Positions 9,021-18,469 of a DNA stretch of 64,000 nt are shown one piece after another (the first letter of the stretch is position 1; every line of letters begins with the position of its first letter). A program made the position numbers and the translations under genes. The DNA comes from Streptomyces sp. NBC_00335 (GTDB lineage Bacteria; Actinomycetota; Actinomycetes; Streptomycetales; Streptomycetaceae), in the NCBI RefSeq assembly GCF_036127095.1, contig NZ_CP108006.1:4641501-4705500 (forward strand), in the 5' to 3' direction. The notes under the pieces were generated by a model. That model saw only the letters and a program-made list of their open reading frames with translations, did not search any database and had not been told where the DNA came from.

Positions 9021-10481
9021 ATGGACACTCTGGATTCGGTGATCGTCAACGTCAACGATCACCTCTGGACCTACCTGCTGATTCCGCTGGTGGTCGGTGC
9101 GGGCCTGTACTTCACGGTCCGCTCCCGGGGTGTGCAGCTGCGCCTGCTTCCCGAGATGTTCCGGGTGGTGAAGGAGAAGACCCCGCCGCGCGCCGACGGC
9201 CGCAAGCAGGTCTCGTCCTTCGGCGCCTTCACGATCTCGGCCGCCGCGCGCGTCGGTACCGGCAACATCGCCGGTGTCGCCGCCGCCATCACCCTGGGCG
9301 GCGCGGGCGCAGTCTTCTGGATGTGGATGATGGCGCTGATCGGCGCGGCCTCCGCCTTCGTGGAATCGGCCCTCGCCCAGCTCTACAAGGTGCGCAACGC
9401 CGGCGGCGCCTACCGTGGCGGCCCGGCCTACTACATGCAGCGGGCGCTGGGTAAACGCTGGCTCGGGGTGCTCTTCGCGGTGACGATCACCGTCACCTTC
9501 GGCTTCGTCTTCAACGCCGTACAGGCCAACACCATCACCGCCGTGGCTTCGGGCTCCCTCGCCGACACGGACGGATCGAACTGGTTCGGCCCCTCGCTCG
9601 GCGTGCTGCTGGCCGCCCTGCTGGGCCTGGCCGTCTTCGGCGGGGTCAGGCGGATCTCGTCCATCACCACGGTCCTGGTGCCGGTGATGGCGATCGTGTA
9701 CCTCCTCCTCGGCGCGGCGGTGGTCCTCCTCAACATCACCGAGTTCCCCCGGGTCATCGCCGACATCGTCGGCGGCGCCTTCGGCTTCCGCGAGCTGGCG
9801 GCCGGCGGTATCGGCGCGGCCATCCAGCAGGGCATCCGGCGCGGCATGTTCTCCAACGAGGCGGGCCTGGGCTCGGCCCCGAACGCGGGCGCCGCCGCCG
9901 AGGTCTCGCACCCGGTCAAGCAGGGCCTCGTACAGTCCCTGGGCGTCTTCTTCGACACCCTCCTCGTCTGCACGATGACGGCCTTCATCGTCCTGGTCAC
10001 CAACCCGGAGCTGTCGGGCCGCCAGGGCGCGGACCTGACGCAGACGGCGCTGAGCGAGACGCTGGGCGGGTGGGCCGGCCATCTGCTCACCGTGGTGGTC
10101 TTCATGCTCGCCTTCAGCAGCATGATCGGTAACTACTACTACGGCGAGACCAACATCCAGTTCATCACCCGCAAGCGGTGGGTCCTGCCCGGCTACCGGG
10201 CGCTGGTCCTGTCGGCGGTCGTCCTGGGCTCGCTCGGTTCGGTGTCGATCGTCTGGAACCTGGCGGACGTGTTCATGGGCCTCATGGCCCTGATCAACCT
10301 CGCCGCGATCATCCCGCTGTCGGCCATCGCCTTCCGCCTCCTGGACGACTACCTCGCCCAGCGCCGCGCGGGCCTGGAACCGGTCTTCACCCGCGACCGC
10401 ATGCCGGACCTGAAGGGGATCCAGTGCTGGGACCCGATCCGCACGACGGTCCCGTCGGCGCAGGCGCCGGAACGGGTGTAG
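9021..10481 (+). CDS. sodium:alanine (AGCS-family) symporter
   Basis: 486-residue inner-membrane Na+-coupled amino-acid importer (alanine/glycine:cation symporter family). It has about ten hydrophobic segments and the family signature GTGNIAGVAAAITLGGAGAVFWMW near residue 80, followed by AFVESALAQLYK. FSNEAGLGSAPNAGAAAEVSHP near residue 285 is the second conserved block. The start ATG 9021 is preceded by GGGGAG. The 120-bp upstream gap has short inverted segments but no clear operator. No linked catabolic gene tells which amino acid is carried. Confidence 0.93.
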   Translation: MDTLDSVIVNVNDHLWTYLLIPLVVGAGLYFTVRSRGVQLRLLPEMFRVVKEKTPPRADGRKQVSSFGAFTISAAARVGTGNIAGVAAAITLGGAGAVFWMWMMALIGAASAFVESALAQLYKVRNAGGAYRGGPAYYMQRALGKRWLGVLFAVTITVTFGFVFNAVQANTITAVASGSLADTDGSNWFGPSLGVLLAALLGLAVFGGVRRISSITTVLVPVMAIVYLLLGAAVVLLNITEFPRVIADIVGGAFGFRELAAGGIGAAIQQGIRRGMFSNEAGLGSAPNAGAAAEVSHPVKQGLVQSLGVFFDTLLVCTMTAFIVLVTNPELSGRQGADLTQTALSETLGGWAGHLLTVVVFMLAFSSMIGNYYYGETNIQFITRKRWVLPGYRALVLSAVVLGSLGSVSIVWNLADVFMGLMALINLAAIIPLSAIAFRLLDDYLAQRRAGLEPVFTRDRMPDLKGIQCWDPIRTTVPSAQAPERV

Positions 10482-10608
10482 CGGGCTGGTGGTGTGCGGG
10501 GGTTGCTGCGTGCGCCACCCGATCGTGGGACGCTGAACGAAACGGCCGCACGCCGTGAAACCGTCTGTCTACGCTCGCTGGCATATGCCACAGGAGAGGA
10601 GACCCGCG

Positions 10609-11211
10609 ATGACCGCAGCCATGGTCGAACCCGACCGGAACGCCGACGGCCGCACGTGGGAGTACCTGCTGCAGAGCTGGCGTGACCTGGACGTGCCGGA
10701 GGGCTGGCGCGCCGAGATCGACGGAGGACAGATCGCCTTGGTGCCGCCGCACCACCGCCACCACAACGCAATCGCAGAGAGTGTGCAGCGCACCCTGTAC
10801 GGGGTCCTGCCGCCCGAGTGGGGCGTCTACCAGACGCTCGGCATCCACATCGCCCCACTGGACAAACTCTACGTGCCGGACCTGGTGGTGGTCCCGTCCG
10901 TCCTGGTCAGGGGTGTGGAAGCCGAGGTCTCCGACCCGGTGGACGCGGCCGAGGCGCTGCTCGTCGTGGAGATCACCTCCAAGAGCAACGCCGATGTCGA
11001 CCGGAAGAGGAAGCTCTGGGCCTACGCTCACGCCCCCGTCCCGGTGTACGTCCTGATCGACCGGTTCGACGAGCACGGACCCACGGCCACGCTGTTCACC
11101 GAACCGGAGAACGGCGCCTACAAGCACGCCGTCCGGGTCGCCTTCGGCGACGGGTTGCGGCTCCCCGAGCCCTTCGCCCTGACGCTCGACACGGGGAGCT
11201 TCCCGCACTGA
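10609..11211 (+). CDS. Uma2-family (DUF820) PD-(D/E)XK nuclease-like protein
   Basis: 200-residue paralogue of the gene at 4236. Nuclease-fold residues are visible: PDLVVVPS, then LLVVEITSKSNADVDRKRKLWAYAHAPVPVYVLID. ATG 10609 is chosen because a strong AGGAGAGGAG lies 7 bp upstream; the in-frame start at 10555 lacks an RBS. The role of this family is unknown. It stands alone between the symporter and the convergent SnoaL-like gene. Confidence 0.87.
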   Translation: MTAAMVEPDRNADGRTWEYLLQSWRDLDVPEGWRAEIDGGQIALVPPHHRHHNAIAESVQRTLYGVLPPEWGVYQTLGIHIAPLDKLYVPDLVVVPSVLVRGVEAEVSDPVDAAEALLVVEITSKSNADVDRKRKLWAYAHAPVPVYVLIDRFDEHGPTATLFTEPENGAYKHAVRVAFGDGLRLPEPFALTLDTGSFPH

Positions 11212-11229
11212 CCCGGTGGTTCGTGACGG

Positions 11230-11658
11230 TCAGGCGAGGCGGTCCGGTATCGGGGCCAGGTCGTAGTTGGCCCAGACGTAGGAGTCCATCTGGTGCTGGT
11301 CGCCGGAGAGGTTGGTGACCCGGTCGACCTTGCCGTCGGCGTCGAAGTGCCAGACCAGCGCCCACAGCGTGTCGACCTTGCCTACGCCGCCGGTGGTCCA
11401 GCCGCGGTGGACGTCGACCACGTACTCCTCGTTGGCCTCCAGGAACAGCGGGTCGGCCTGGAATCCGGCCTTGCCGAGCTGGGTGAAGAAGGCCGCGACC
11501 TCCTCGACGCCCCGCTTGGTGCCCGACAGCGGGTGGTGGCCCGGGATGGTCCACTCGATCCCCTCCGCGAGCACCTCCCGCATGCCGTCGAGGTCGTAGG
11601 CCGCATAGGCGGTGAAGAACTTGGTGATCGCGTCGACCTTGATGCTCTTGTCGCTCAT
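11230..11658 (-). CDS. SnoaL-like / NTF2-fold protein
   Basis: 142-residue cone-shaped alpha+beta barrel protein of the SnoaL/NTF2-like superfamily. It shows the usual helix (ITKFFTAYAAYDLDGMREVLAEGIEW), the pocket strand, and WALVWHFDADGKVDRVTNL. Members range from polyketide cyclases to ketosteroid isomerases, but most in Streptomyces chromosomes are uncharacterised, and no pathway gene adjoins this one. ATG 11658; it converges on the Uma2 gene, leaving 18 bp. Confidence 0.8.
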   Translation of the reverse strand: MSDKSIKVDAITKFFTAYAAYDLDGMREVLAEGIEWTIPGHHPLSGTKRGVEEVAAFFTQLGKAGFQADPLFLEANEEYVVDVHRGWTTGGVGKVDTLWALVWHFDADGKVDRVTNLSGDQHQMDSYVWANYDLAPIPDRLA

Positions 11659-11778
11659 GCTGTGCGGATCCGTTCCTTCTCATCCGTGATCGAGTGCGGT
11701 TCTCGTCCTGCGCACGATCGACGATAGGTGCGGACTCCACGGTTCAGGAGGGGGATCTCACCCGCGGGCCGACGGGCC

Positions 11779-12135
11779 TCAGACCGCCGGGCCGGAGACG
11801 GTGACCGGGCCGTCCGGTTCGACCGAGGTCACGACCGCCGTCGAGCGCAGGGACTCGACCTGGTCGGGGGAGAGGCGGGCGCTGAAGCCGTTCAGGGCGT
11901 GGCGGTACACGTGGACCGGGGTGATCCCGTAGGCGTCCGCGACGGCGGCCGGGTCGAGGCCGCGGTGCACGGTGACGATGTACGCCGGCCACTCGGCCGG
12001 GGCCGTACGGGATGAGGGCGCGGCTGGTCCGGGGGCCGTGGCGTGGGCGGGCGGGGCGGGCAGGGCGAGGGCGGCGGCGAGGGCGACGGCGGCGACGGCG
12101 GGGATCGACAGGGTCCGGCTCGTACGAGTGCGCAT
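11779..12135 (-). CDS. stand-alone secreted inhibitor I9 domain protein
   Basis: 118-residue secreted protein made of a signal peptide (MRTRTSRTLSIPAVAAVALA, cleavage near HATA) and a single peptidase-inhibitor-I9 domain (AYIVTVHRGLDPAAVADAYG ... YRHALNGFSARLS ... VTSVEPDG). This is the fold of subtilisin propeptides, but no protease domain is attached. The divergent gene at 12529 encodes a subtilase whose own propeptide has the same pattern (YIVTLEPGYDPAKVAERLG). I infer a dedicated inhibitor or intermolecular chaperone for that protease. ATG 12135 is preferred over 12171 because the signal peptide begins there. Confidence 0.8.
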   Translation of the reverse strand: MRTRTSRTLSIPAVAAVALAAALALPAPPAHATAPGPAAPSSRTAPAEWPAYIVTVHRGLDPAAVADAYGITPVHVYRHALNGFSARLSPDQVESLRSTAVVTSVEPDGPVTVSGPAV

Positions 12136-12528
12136 GACGGCGAGGCCACCACGTACGGCCGGTCCGGTCAACGACCTGCGGCGGCGCGGCGGTCGCGGGC
12201 GGGGGCGAACCGCGGGAACCGTGAATGCGCCCCCGCCGGATGAGCGTGCGGTGCCTTCCGTACGGGTGAACCTGCCGACCGGCGCCCCACGGGTGCGCGG
12301 CGTTCGCGCAGGTCGGCAGGGGCCGGGAACCGCGGGGGCGGAATCCTTTCTTCAGTCGGTACGAGAATCAGCCCGGGTCGGCCCGGTGCGCGGCCGGACG
12401 GGCGGTTCGGCCCGGTCAAGGCGTGCGGCCGGCCCGCCGAAGAAGGGGAGGGCCGCACTCCGTGAGGCGTTCCCGTCGGACGGAGGCGGCTTCCGCATGC
12501 CGCCCTCCACCCCTCGGGAGTTCCCTCG
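12136..12528. promoter_or_regulatory. divergent intergenic region between I9 inhibitor and subtilase
   Basis: About 390 bp without a credible gene. It contains a 10-bp inverted repeat CCTGCCGACC (12271-12280) / GGTCGGCAGG (12311-12320) with a 30-nt spacer. It may hold the promoters of both divergent genes; I see no consensus -35/-10 pair I would defend. Confidence 0.5.
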
Positions 12529-13722
12529 ATGTCCATGCGCCTGCTCGCCCGCGCCGCCACCGCCGCCCTGCTCGCCATCACCCCGGTGGCCGCCGCTTCC
12601 GCGTCCGCCGACGTCGCACCCGAGCCCACCCCGGTGCCGCTGACCATCTCGGCCAACGCCATCCCCGGCCAGTACATCGTGACCCTGGAGCCGGGCTACG
12701 ACCCGGCGAAGGTGGCGGAGCGGCTGGGCCTCAAGCCGAAGTTCCTCTACACCAAGGCCATGAGCGGCTTCGCCGTCCCCATGACCAAGCTCCAGCTGGA
12801 GATCGCGCGCGTCGCCCTGGGCGTGAAGTCGGTGGAGGCGGACGCGAAGGTCTCGGCGCCGTCGAGCGTGCCGTCGACGGCCACCGCGCTGCGCGGGCCG
12901 TCCGCCTCCTGGGGCTTGGACCGGATCGACCAGAAGCTCCTGCCGCTCGACAACACCTTCACCGCTGAGGGCAACGGCGCGGGGGTGAACGCATACATCC
13001 TCGACACGGGCATCGAGTACGCGCACGACGAGTTCGGCGGCCGTGCCACCTTCGGCTTCGACGCGATCAAGGACGGCCGCGACGGCCTGGACTGCAACGG
13101 CCACGGCACGCACGTCGCGGGCACCGTCGCCGGCAAGACGTACGGGGTGGCGCGCAAAGCCAACCTGGTCAGTGTCCGCGTCCTCGACTGCAAGGGCGAG
13201 GGCGACACTTCCGGGATCATCGCGGGCCTGGACTGGGTGGCCAAGAACGCGAAGCAGCCCGCGGTCCTCAACGGCTCCCTGGGCGGAGACAAGTCCCAGG
13301 CCGTGAACGATGCGGCGAACGCCGTGACGGACGCGGGCGTCCTGCCGGTCATCGCGGCGGGCAACTCCTCGAAGGACGCCTGCCTGGTCTCCCCCGCGTC
13401 GGCGGGGAAGGTGCTCACAGTAGCCGCCAGCAACCAGTGGGACGAGGAGACCAGCTTCTCCAACTTCGGCGAGTGCGTGAGCCTGTATGCGCCCGGAGAA
13501 GCGGTCGTCTCCGCCAAGCTTGGCGGCGGCAGCGTGGCCGAGAACGGCACGTCCATGGCAGCGCCGCACGTCACGGGCGTGGCCGTCCTCTACAAGGCGG
13601 CAAACCCGGGCGCCACGCCGGAAGCCATCGTCGAGTACCTGGGGGACGAGGCCACGAAGGACGTTCTGAAGAGCATCAGCAAGTCCTCCCCGAACTCCCT
13701 GCTGTTCACCAACGGTCTCTGA
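12529..13722 (+). CDS. secreted S8-family subtilisin-like serine protease
   Basis: 397-residue pre-pro-protease. There is a signal peptide to about residue 27 (ASASADVAP), an I9 propeptide at about 45-110, then the catalytic domain. The triad is Asp159 (ILDTG), His192 (NGHGTHVAG) and Ser342 (NGTSMAAPH), with oxyanion Asn279 (AAGNS). Paired cysteines (DCNGHG/LDCKG and DACLV/GECV) suggest disulfides, as in proteinase-K-like enzymes. Exported extracellular protease. ATG 12529 follows GGGAG; ATG 12535 is an alternative. A free-standing I9 gene is divergent. It is convergent with the PLP gene at 13750. Confidence 0.95.
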   Translation: MSMRLLARAATAALLAITPVAAASASADVAPEPTPVPLTISANAIPGQYIVTLEPGYDPAKVAERLGLKPKFLYTKAMSGFAVPMTKLQLEIARVALGVKSVEADAKVSAPSSVPSTATALRGPSASWGLDRIDQKLLPLDNTFTAEGNGAGVNAYILDTGIEYAHDEFGGRATFGFDAIKDGRDGLDCNGHGTHVAGTVAGKTYGVARKANLVSVRVLDCKGEGDTSGIIAGLDWVAKNAKQPAVLNGSLGGDKSQAVNDAANAVTDAGVLPVIAAGNSSKDACLVSPASAGKVLTVAASNQWDEETSFSNFGECVSLYAPGEAVVSAKLGGGSVAENGTSMAAPHVTGVAVLYKAANPGATPEAIVEYLGDEATKDVLKSISKSSPNSLLFTNGL

Positions 13723-13749
13723 CCACCGCGGGCGCGAGGGCCGTGCCGC

Positions 13750-14754
13750 TCACGCAGCGGCGCGGCCCCACCGCATCCGCGACCACGGCAGAGCCAGCTC
13801 GCTCCGGTCCGTCACCTCGCGCGGGGCGAGGTCCGCGATCGGGGCGGCCTCGCGGTGTCTCGCATAGACGGTGTCGACGTAGCGGTGGCCGGTGTCGGGG
13901 GCGATGAAGAGGACCGTGCGGTGGGGTGAGCGCGCGCGCTCGTGGCGGGCGGCGAGGTAGCCGGCGCCGGTGGACAGGCCGGCGAAGACCGCGTGCCGGC
14001 GCAGCAGGTCGACGCTGCCGGCGAGGGCCGCGTCGAAGGAGACCCAGTGCAGGGTGTCGTAGAGCGCGTGGGAGACGTTCCCGAAGGGGATGGAGCTGCC
14101 GATCCCGGCGATGATCATCTCGGGGTCGGTGACGTGTTCGGAGCCGAAGGTGACGCTGCCGTACGGCTGGACGCCGACGAGTTCGACGTCGGCCGGGCCC
14201 GGGGCACCCTCGCGGAGGTAGCGGGCGAGGGCGCCGGTGGAGGCGCCCGAGCCCACTCCGCCGACGACGGTGAGCCCGTCCGCCGTGCCGGTGGCCTCGC
14301 GGATCCGGTCGGCGATCGCGCGGTAGCCGAGGTAGTGGACGTCGTCGTGGTACTGGCGCATCCAGTGGTACCCGGGGTGCGCGGCGAGGATCTCCTGGAT
14401 GCGCTCGACGCGCCGCTTCTGGTCGAGCTTCAGGTCGCTGCACGGCTCCATCTGCTCCAGCGTCGCCCCGAGGACGGCCAGTTGGGTCCGCAGCGTGTGG
14501 TCCACGGTGGCCGAGCCGACGATGTGGCAGCGCAGGCCGTACCGGTGGCAGCTCAGGGCCAGGGCGTACGCGTAGATGCCGCTGGAGCTGTCCAGCAGGG
14601 TGTCCCCGCGGCGCACGACTCCGGTGTCGAGCAGGTGGCGCACCGCCGCGAGGGCGGAGACCACCTTCATCGTTTCAAAGCGCAGGCAGACGAGCCGGTC
14701 GTCGAGGCGTATCAGGTCCGGCCGGCCGATCGACTCCGCGATGTGCTGGTCCAT
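13750..14754 (-). CDS. cysteine-synthase-like PLP-dependent enzyme
   Basis: 334-residue fold-type II (CysK/SbnA-like) enzyme. It has Lys30 (FETMK) as the probable Schiff-base lysine, an altered substrate loop (SSSGIYAYA where CysK has SGNTG) and a Gly/Ser phosphate loop (GGVGSGASTG). Family members replace an activated hydroxyl on serine or a related amino acid with a nucleophile. Immediately upstream is a PduX-like kinase that could make the phospho-amino acid. I infer a beta-replacement step making a diamino or imino acid for a metallophore; the exact reaction is unknown. ATG 14754 has a strong AAGGAG; it lies inside the 3' end of the kinase frame (80-nt overlap). Last gene of the operon. 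Confidence 0.75.
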   Translation of the reverse strand: MDQHIAESIGRPDLIRLDDRLVCLRFETMKVVSALAAVRHLLDTGVVRRGDTLLDSSSGIYAYALALSCHRYGLRCHIVGSATVDHTLRTQLAVLGATLEQMEPCSDLKLDQKRRVERIQEILAAHPGYHWMRQYHDDVHYLGYRAIADRIREATGTADGLTVVGGVGSGASTGALARYLREGAPGPADVELVGVQPYGSVTFGSEHVTDPEMIIAGIGSSIPFGNVSHALYDTLHWVSFDAALAGSVDLLRRHAVFAGLSTGAGYLAARHERARSPHRTVLFIAPDTGHRYVDTVYARHREAAPIADLAPREVTDRSELALPWSRMRWGRAAA

Positions 14755-15712
14755 GGTGAGGGGTCTCCTTGGGGGTGGTGGGGGTGGTGGCGCCGGTCGT
14801 GAAGGTCCGGGTGGCGGGGATGCCGTGGGCGTCCAGGGCCTGCAGGCAGCCGCGGACGCGGCGGCGCAGCCCGGGGGCGGCCGGATCGAAGAGCACGCCC
14901 GCCACCGCACCGCTGTGCGCGATCTGCACGCCGACCGCCCCGGCCCGGTGGGCGATGGCGGTCAGCGCGCCGAACTCCGGGTGGCCGAGGACCCGTTGGC
15001 CGCGCCGTGCGCTGGCGGTGGCGACCGCGCCGAGCAGCTCCGCGCTGCCCGTAGCCACGGCCCGGCGCAGCAGCGCGCGTAGCCGCTCGTAGGCCCGTAC
15101 GTCGCCGTCGTCTACGTCGGCCACCGGCAGGGACAGGGTGTCGACGGGCTTGCCCCCGCCGAGGGCGCAGCCCACCACGACCAGCGGCGGCAGGGCCGGG
15201 CCGAGGACCTCCAGGACCCGGCCCTCCCGCTGGGCGAACAGCACCGGGCGGCCGCCCAGCATCAGCGGATCGGAGGCCAGTTCGGCCCGTACGGCCAGCC
15301 CGGCGACCGTCGGGGGGTCCAGGCGCAGCCCGTACGAGTCCGCGACCGCACGCACGGCCGCGATCACGTCGCTGCTGGAGCTGCCCATGCCCAGGCCCAC
15401 CGGTATCTCGCCGGTGAGCCGCAACTCCCCGCCGCAGGGCGGCTGACCGGTGCGCCGCGCGCACTCGGCGACCGCGAGGGCCGCGGCCCGCGCCGCCTTC
15501 GTACGGTCGGCGGGTGCGACGGTGAGTGCCCCGGGCTCCGCGCCGGGACGGCGGACGAACGCGGCGCTGCTGCCGGGCCCCGCCATGGGAAGGGTGACCA
15601 GTCCGGCGCACCGGCGCCCGGTGTCGTCGAGGAAGACGCCCTGGAGGATCTCGCCGTGGTGGCAGGGGGCCCGCCCGGTGCCGGTGGCGGCGGCTGCGGC
15701 GGCGCGGGGCAT
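14675..15712 (-). CDS. GHMP-superfamily kinase, L-threonine kinase (PduX)-like
   Basis: 345-residue small-molecule kinase. APCHHGEILQG (residues 15-25) matches the A-P-x-x-x-G-E-L-x-Q-G opening of PduX-type kinases, and PVGLGMGSSSSDVIAA (104-119) is the GHMP phosphate loop. PduX phosphorylates free L-threonine; here threonine or serine are plausible substrates, the product feeding the PLP enzyme downstream. ATG 15712 shares one base with the preceding TGA (TGATG), so translation is coupled. The last 30 or so codons (after TFTTGATT) lose the high-GC3 pattern and overlap the next gene out of frame, so the native C-terminus has probably been extended by loss of a stop. Confidence 0.78.
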   Translation of the reverse strand: MPRAAAAAATGTGRAPCHHGEILQGVFLDDTGRRCAGLVTLPMAGPGSSAAFVRRPGAEPGALTVAPADRTKAARAAALAVAECARRTGQPPCGGELRLTGEIPVGLGMGSSSSDVIAAVRAVADSYGLRLDPPTVAGLAVRAELASDPLMLGGRPVLFAQREGRVLEVLGPALPPLVVVGCALGGGKPVDTLSLPVADVDDGDVRAYERLRALLRRAVATGSAELLGAVATASARRGQRVLGHPEFGALTAIAHRAGAVGVQIAHSGAVAGVLFDPAAPGLRRRVRGCLQALDAHGIPATRTFTTGATTPTTPKETPHHGPAHRGVDRPAGPDTPRRPARLPAL

Positions 15713-16569
15713 CACGCGCCGCCCGCCGTCCGGTAGCGGTACAGGACCGTCTCCTCGGCGCTGAACTGGGAGAAGGGGAACGGTTCCGCGGACAGGGCGG
15801 TCACCCCGGAGCCGAGGAAGGCGCGGGCCACGGCGCTGCCGGTCTGCGCGTAGACGACCAGCGGGATGCCCCGGGAGCGGCAGCGCTCCAGGATGGTGTC
15901 GAAGGTGCCGTTGCTCAGGGTCATTCCGGTGGCCACGACGGCCTGCGCGCGCTCCAGCACCTCGTGCATGTCGTCGGTGACCGGGTCGCCCCACTGGGTG
16001 GCCTTGAGGTTGAGGTCGCACGGCAGCGGCCGGCCGCCGCGCTCGCGGATCGCCGCCACCAGCGGGTTGACGACGCCGATGAGTCCGACCTCGGCGCCCT
16101 CCTCGATGTCCAGCAGCCCGGCGATGGCCGTGTCGCGGGCCCTGGCGCGGAGTTCGGGGGTGCCAGTGGGGAGGGTGACGGGCTCGGCGGCGCCCTGCTC
16201 GGCCGCCACGCGGTGGGGGCGGGTCTCGGAGAGGTAGGCGTCGAGGGCGGCGATCCGCAGCGGGCGCGGGGCCTCGCGCAGGAGGACGTCGAGCGGGGTG
16301 CCGGAGGAGTCGCGGCAGACCGACGGGTCGATCTCGCCGGCCTCGAAGGCGCAGCCGCCGAAGGAGCCGCCGAGGCGGACCAGGACGTACTGGTTGAGGT
16401 AGGTGGTGTCGCCGCCGGCCAGGCGGGTGCCGTGGTGGATCCAGAACACGCTGGTCGCGACGAGGGAGGAGGGCAGCGGGCCGTGCTCGCCGGCCAGGAC
16501 GGCTTCGATGAGCGCGTCGACGGAGGTCGCGGGGGTGGTGGCCGTGGTGGTCGGGGTGGTCGGGGTCAT
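15712..16569 (-). CDS. DUF364/DUF4213-like putative heavy-metal chelation protein
   Basis: 285-residue Rossmann-like protein resembling the DUF4213-DUF364 family. The N-terminal part holds TSVFWIHHGTRLAGGDTTYLNQYVLVRLG and the C-terminal part VGLIGVVNPLVAAIRERG ... VVATGMTLSNGTFDTILERC ... LVVYAQTGSAVARAFLGSGVTALS. The family is linked by context to metal and corrinoid metabolism, but no activity is established. ATG 16569 starts 11 bp after the ABC ATPase stop, and its own stop overlaps the kinase start. It may be an enzyme of the putative metallophore pathway or may handle metal release. Identification rests on motif memory, not a search. Confidence 0.65.
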   Translation of the reverse strand: MTPTTPTTTATTPATSVDALIEAVLAGEHGPLPSSLVATSVFWIHHGTRLAGGDTTYLNQYVLVRLGGSFGGCAFEAGEIDPSVCRDSSGTPLDVLLREAPRPLRIAALDAYLSETRPHRVAAEQGAAEPVTLPTGTPELRARARDTAIAGLLDIEEGAEVGLIGVVNPLVAAIRERGGRPLPCDLNLKATQWGDPVTDDMHEVLERAQAVVATGMTLSNGTFDTILERCRSRGIPLVVYAQTGSAVARAFLGSGVTALSAEPFPFSQFSAEETVLYRYRTAGGA

Positions 16570-16580
16570 GGGGTTCCTCT

Positions 16581-17386
<806 letters not shown>

Positions 17387-17390
<4 letters not shown>

Positions 17391-18469
17391 AACTCACCCC
17401 GCTTGCGCAGGACCAGGAGGAAGATCGGTACGCCGAGCAGCGCGGTGATCACGCCGACGGGAACCTCGCGCGGGCCGAAGGCGACCCGTGCCAGTGCGTC
17501 CGTCCACACCAGGAACACCGCGCCGGCCAGCGCCGTGTACGGCAGCAGCACCCGGTGCAGCGGACCGACGAGGAACCGCACCCCGTGGGGGACGATCAGC
17601 CCGACGAAGCCGATGGCGCCGACCGTGGCCACCGCCACCGCGGTCAGCACGGCGGTGACCACGAGCAGCAGCATCCGCGTGTGCCGTACGTCGATCCCGA
17701 GCGAGGCGGCGGTGTCGGTGCCGAAGGCGAGCCCGTCGAGGGCGTTGGAGCAGAGCCAGGCCGCCGCCAGCCCCAGCGGGGTGACGACCGCGCAGACCGC
17801 GACGGTGTCCCAGCGGGACGGTGCCATCGAGCCCAGGAGCCAGTGGGTGACGGCCCGCGTGGTGTCCGCGTCCGCCGAGGCCATCAGGACGAGCGAGGTC
17901 AGCGCGGTGAAGAGCTGCCCGATGACCACTCCGGTCAGGACGATGCGTACGGAGTCCAGCCCGGTGCGCCGCAGGAGCAGCAGGAGCAGCCCGAAGGAGA
18001 GCAGTGCTCCGGCGAGTGCTCCGCCGGTGACCCCGAGGGTGTTCGCGCCGATCCCGAGGACGACCACGGTGACGGCTCCCGCGGACGCGCCCGAGGAGAC
18101 GCCGAGGAGGTAGGGGTCGGCGAGGGCGTTGCGGGTGACCGCCTGGAGCACCGCGCCGCAGACGGCGAGCGAGGCGCCGACGAGGGCGGCCATCAGCACG
18201 CGCGGCAGCCGCAGGTCCCAGACGAGGGAGTCCAGCAGCGGGGGCAACGGCTGCACGTCCAGGCCGAGTCGGGCGCCGAAGACGCGGGCGAGGCCGGTCC
18301 AGCCCACGTCGGCGGCGCCGATCCGCACGGCCGCCGCCACCGAGGCCGCCAGCACGGCCGCGGCGAGGAGGAAGAGGCCCGCCTCGGCCACGGCGGACCG
18401 GAGGGCGGCCGGCCCGGGCGCGGGCGGGCTCAGGGCGACCGACCCGGGGGTCACCGGGTCAGCGGACAT
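17387..18469 (-). CDS. FecCD-family ABC transporter permease
   Basis: 360-residue polytopic permease of the iron-chelate/B12 uptake family, about ten membrane segments. It has the family landmarks LRLPRVLMAALVGASLAVCGAVLQAVTRNALADPYLLGVSSGAS and GAIGFVGLIVPHGVRFLVG. A single permease gene implies a homodimer. It overlaps the receptor gene by 11 nt and the ATPase by 4 nt. Together they would import a metal chelate from outside the cytoplasmic membrane. Confidence 0.95.
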
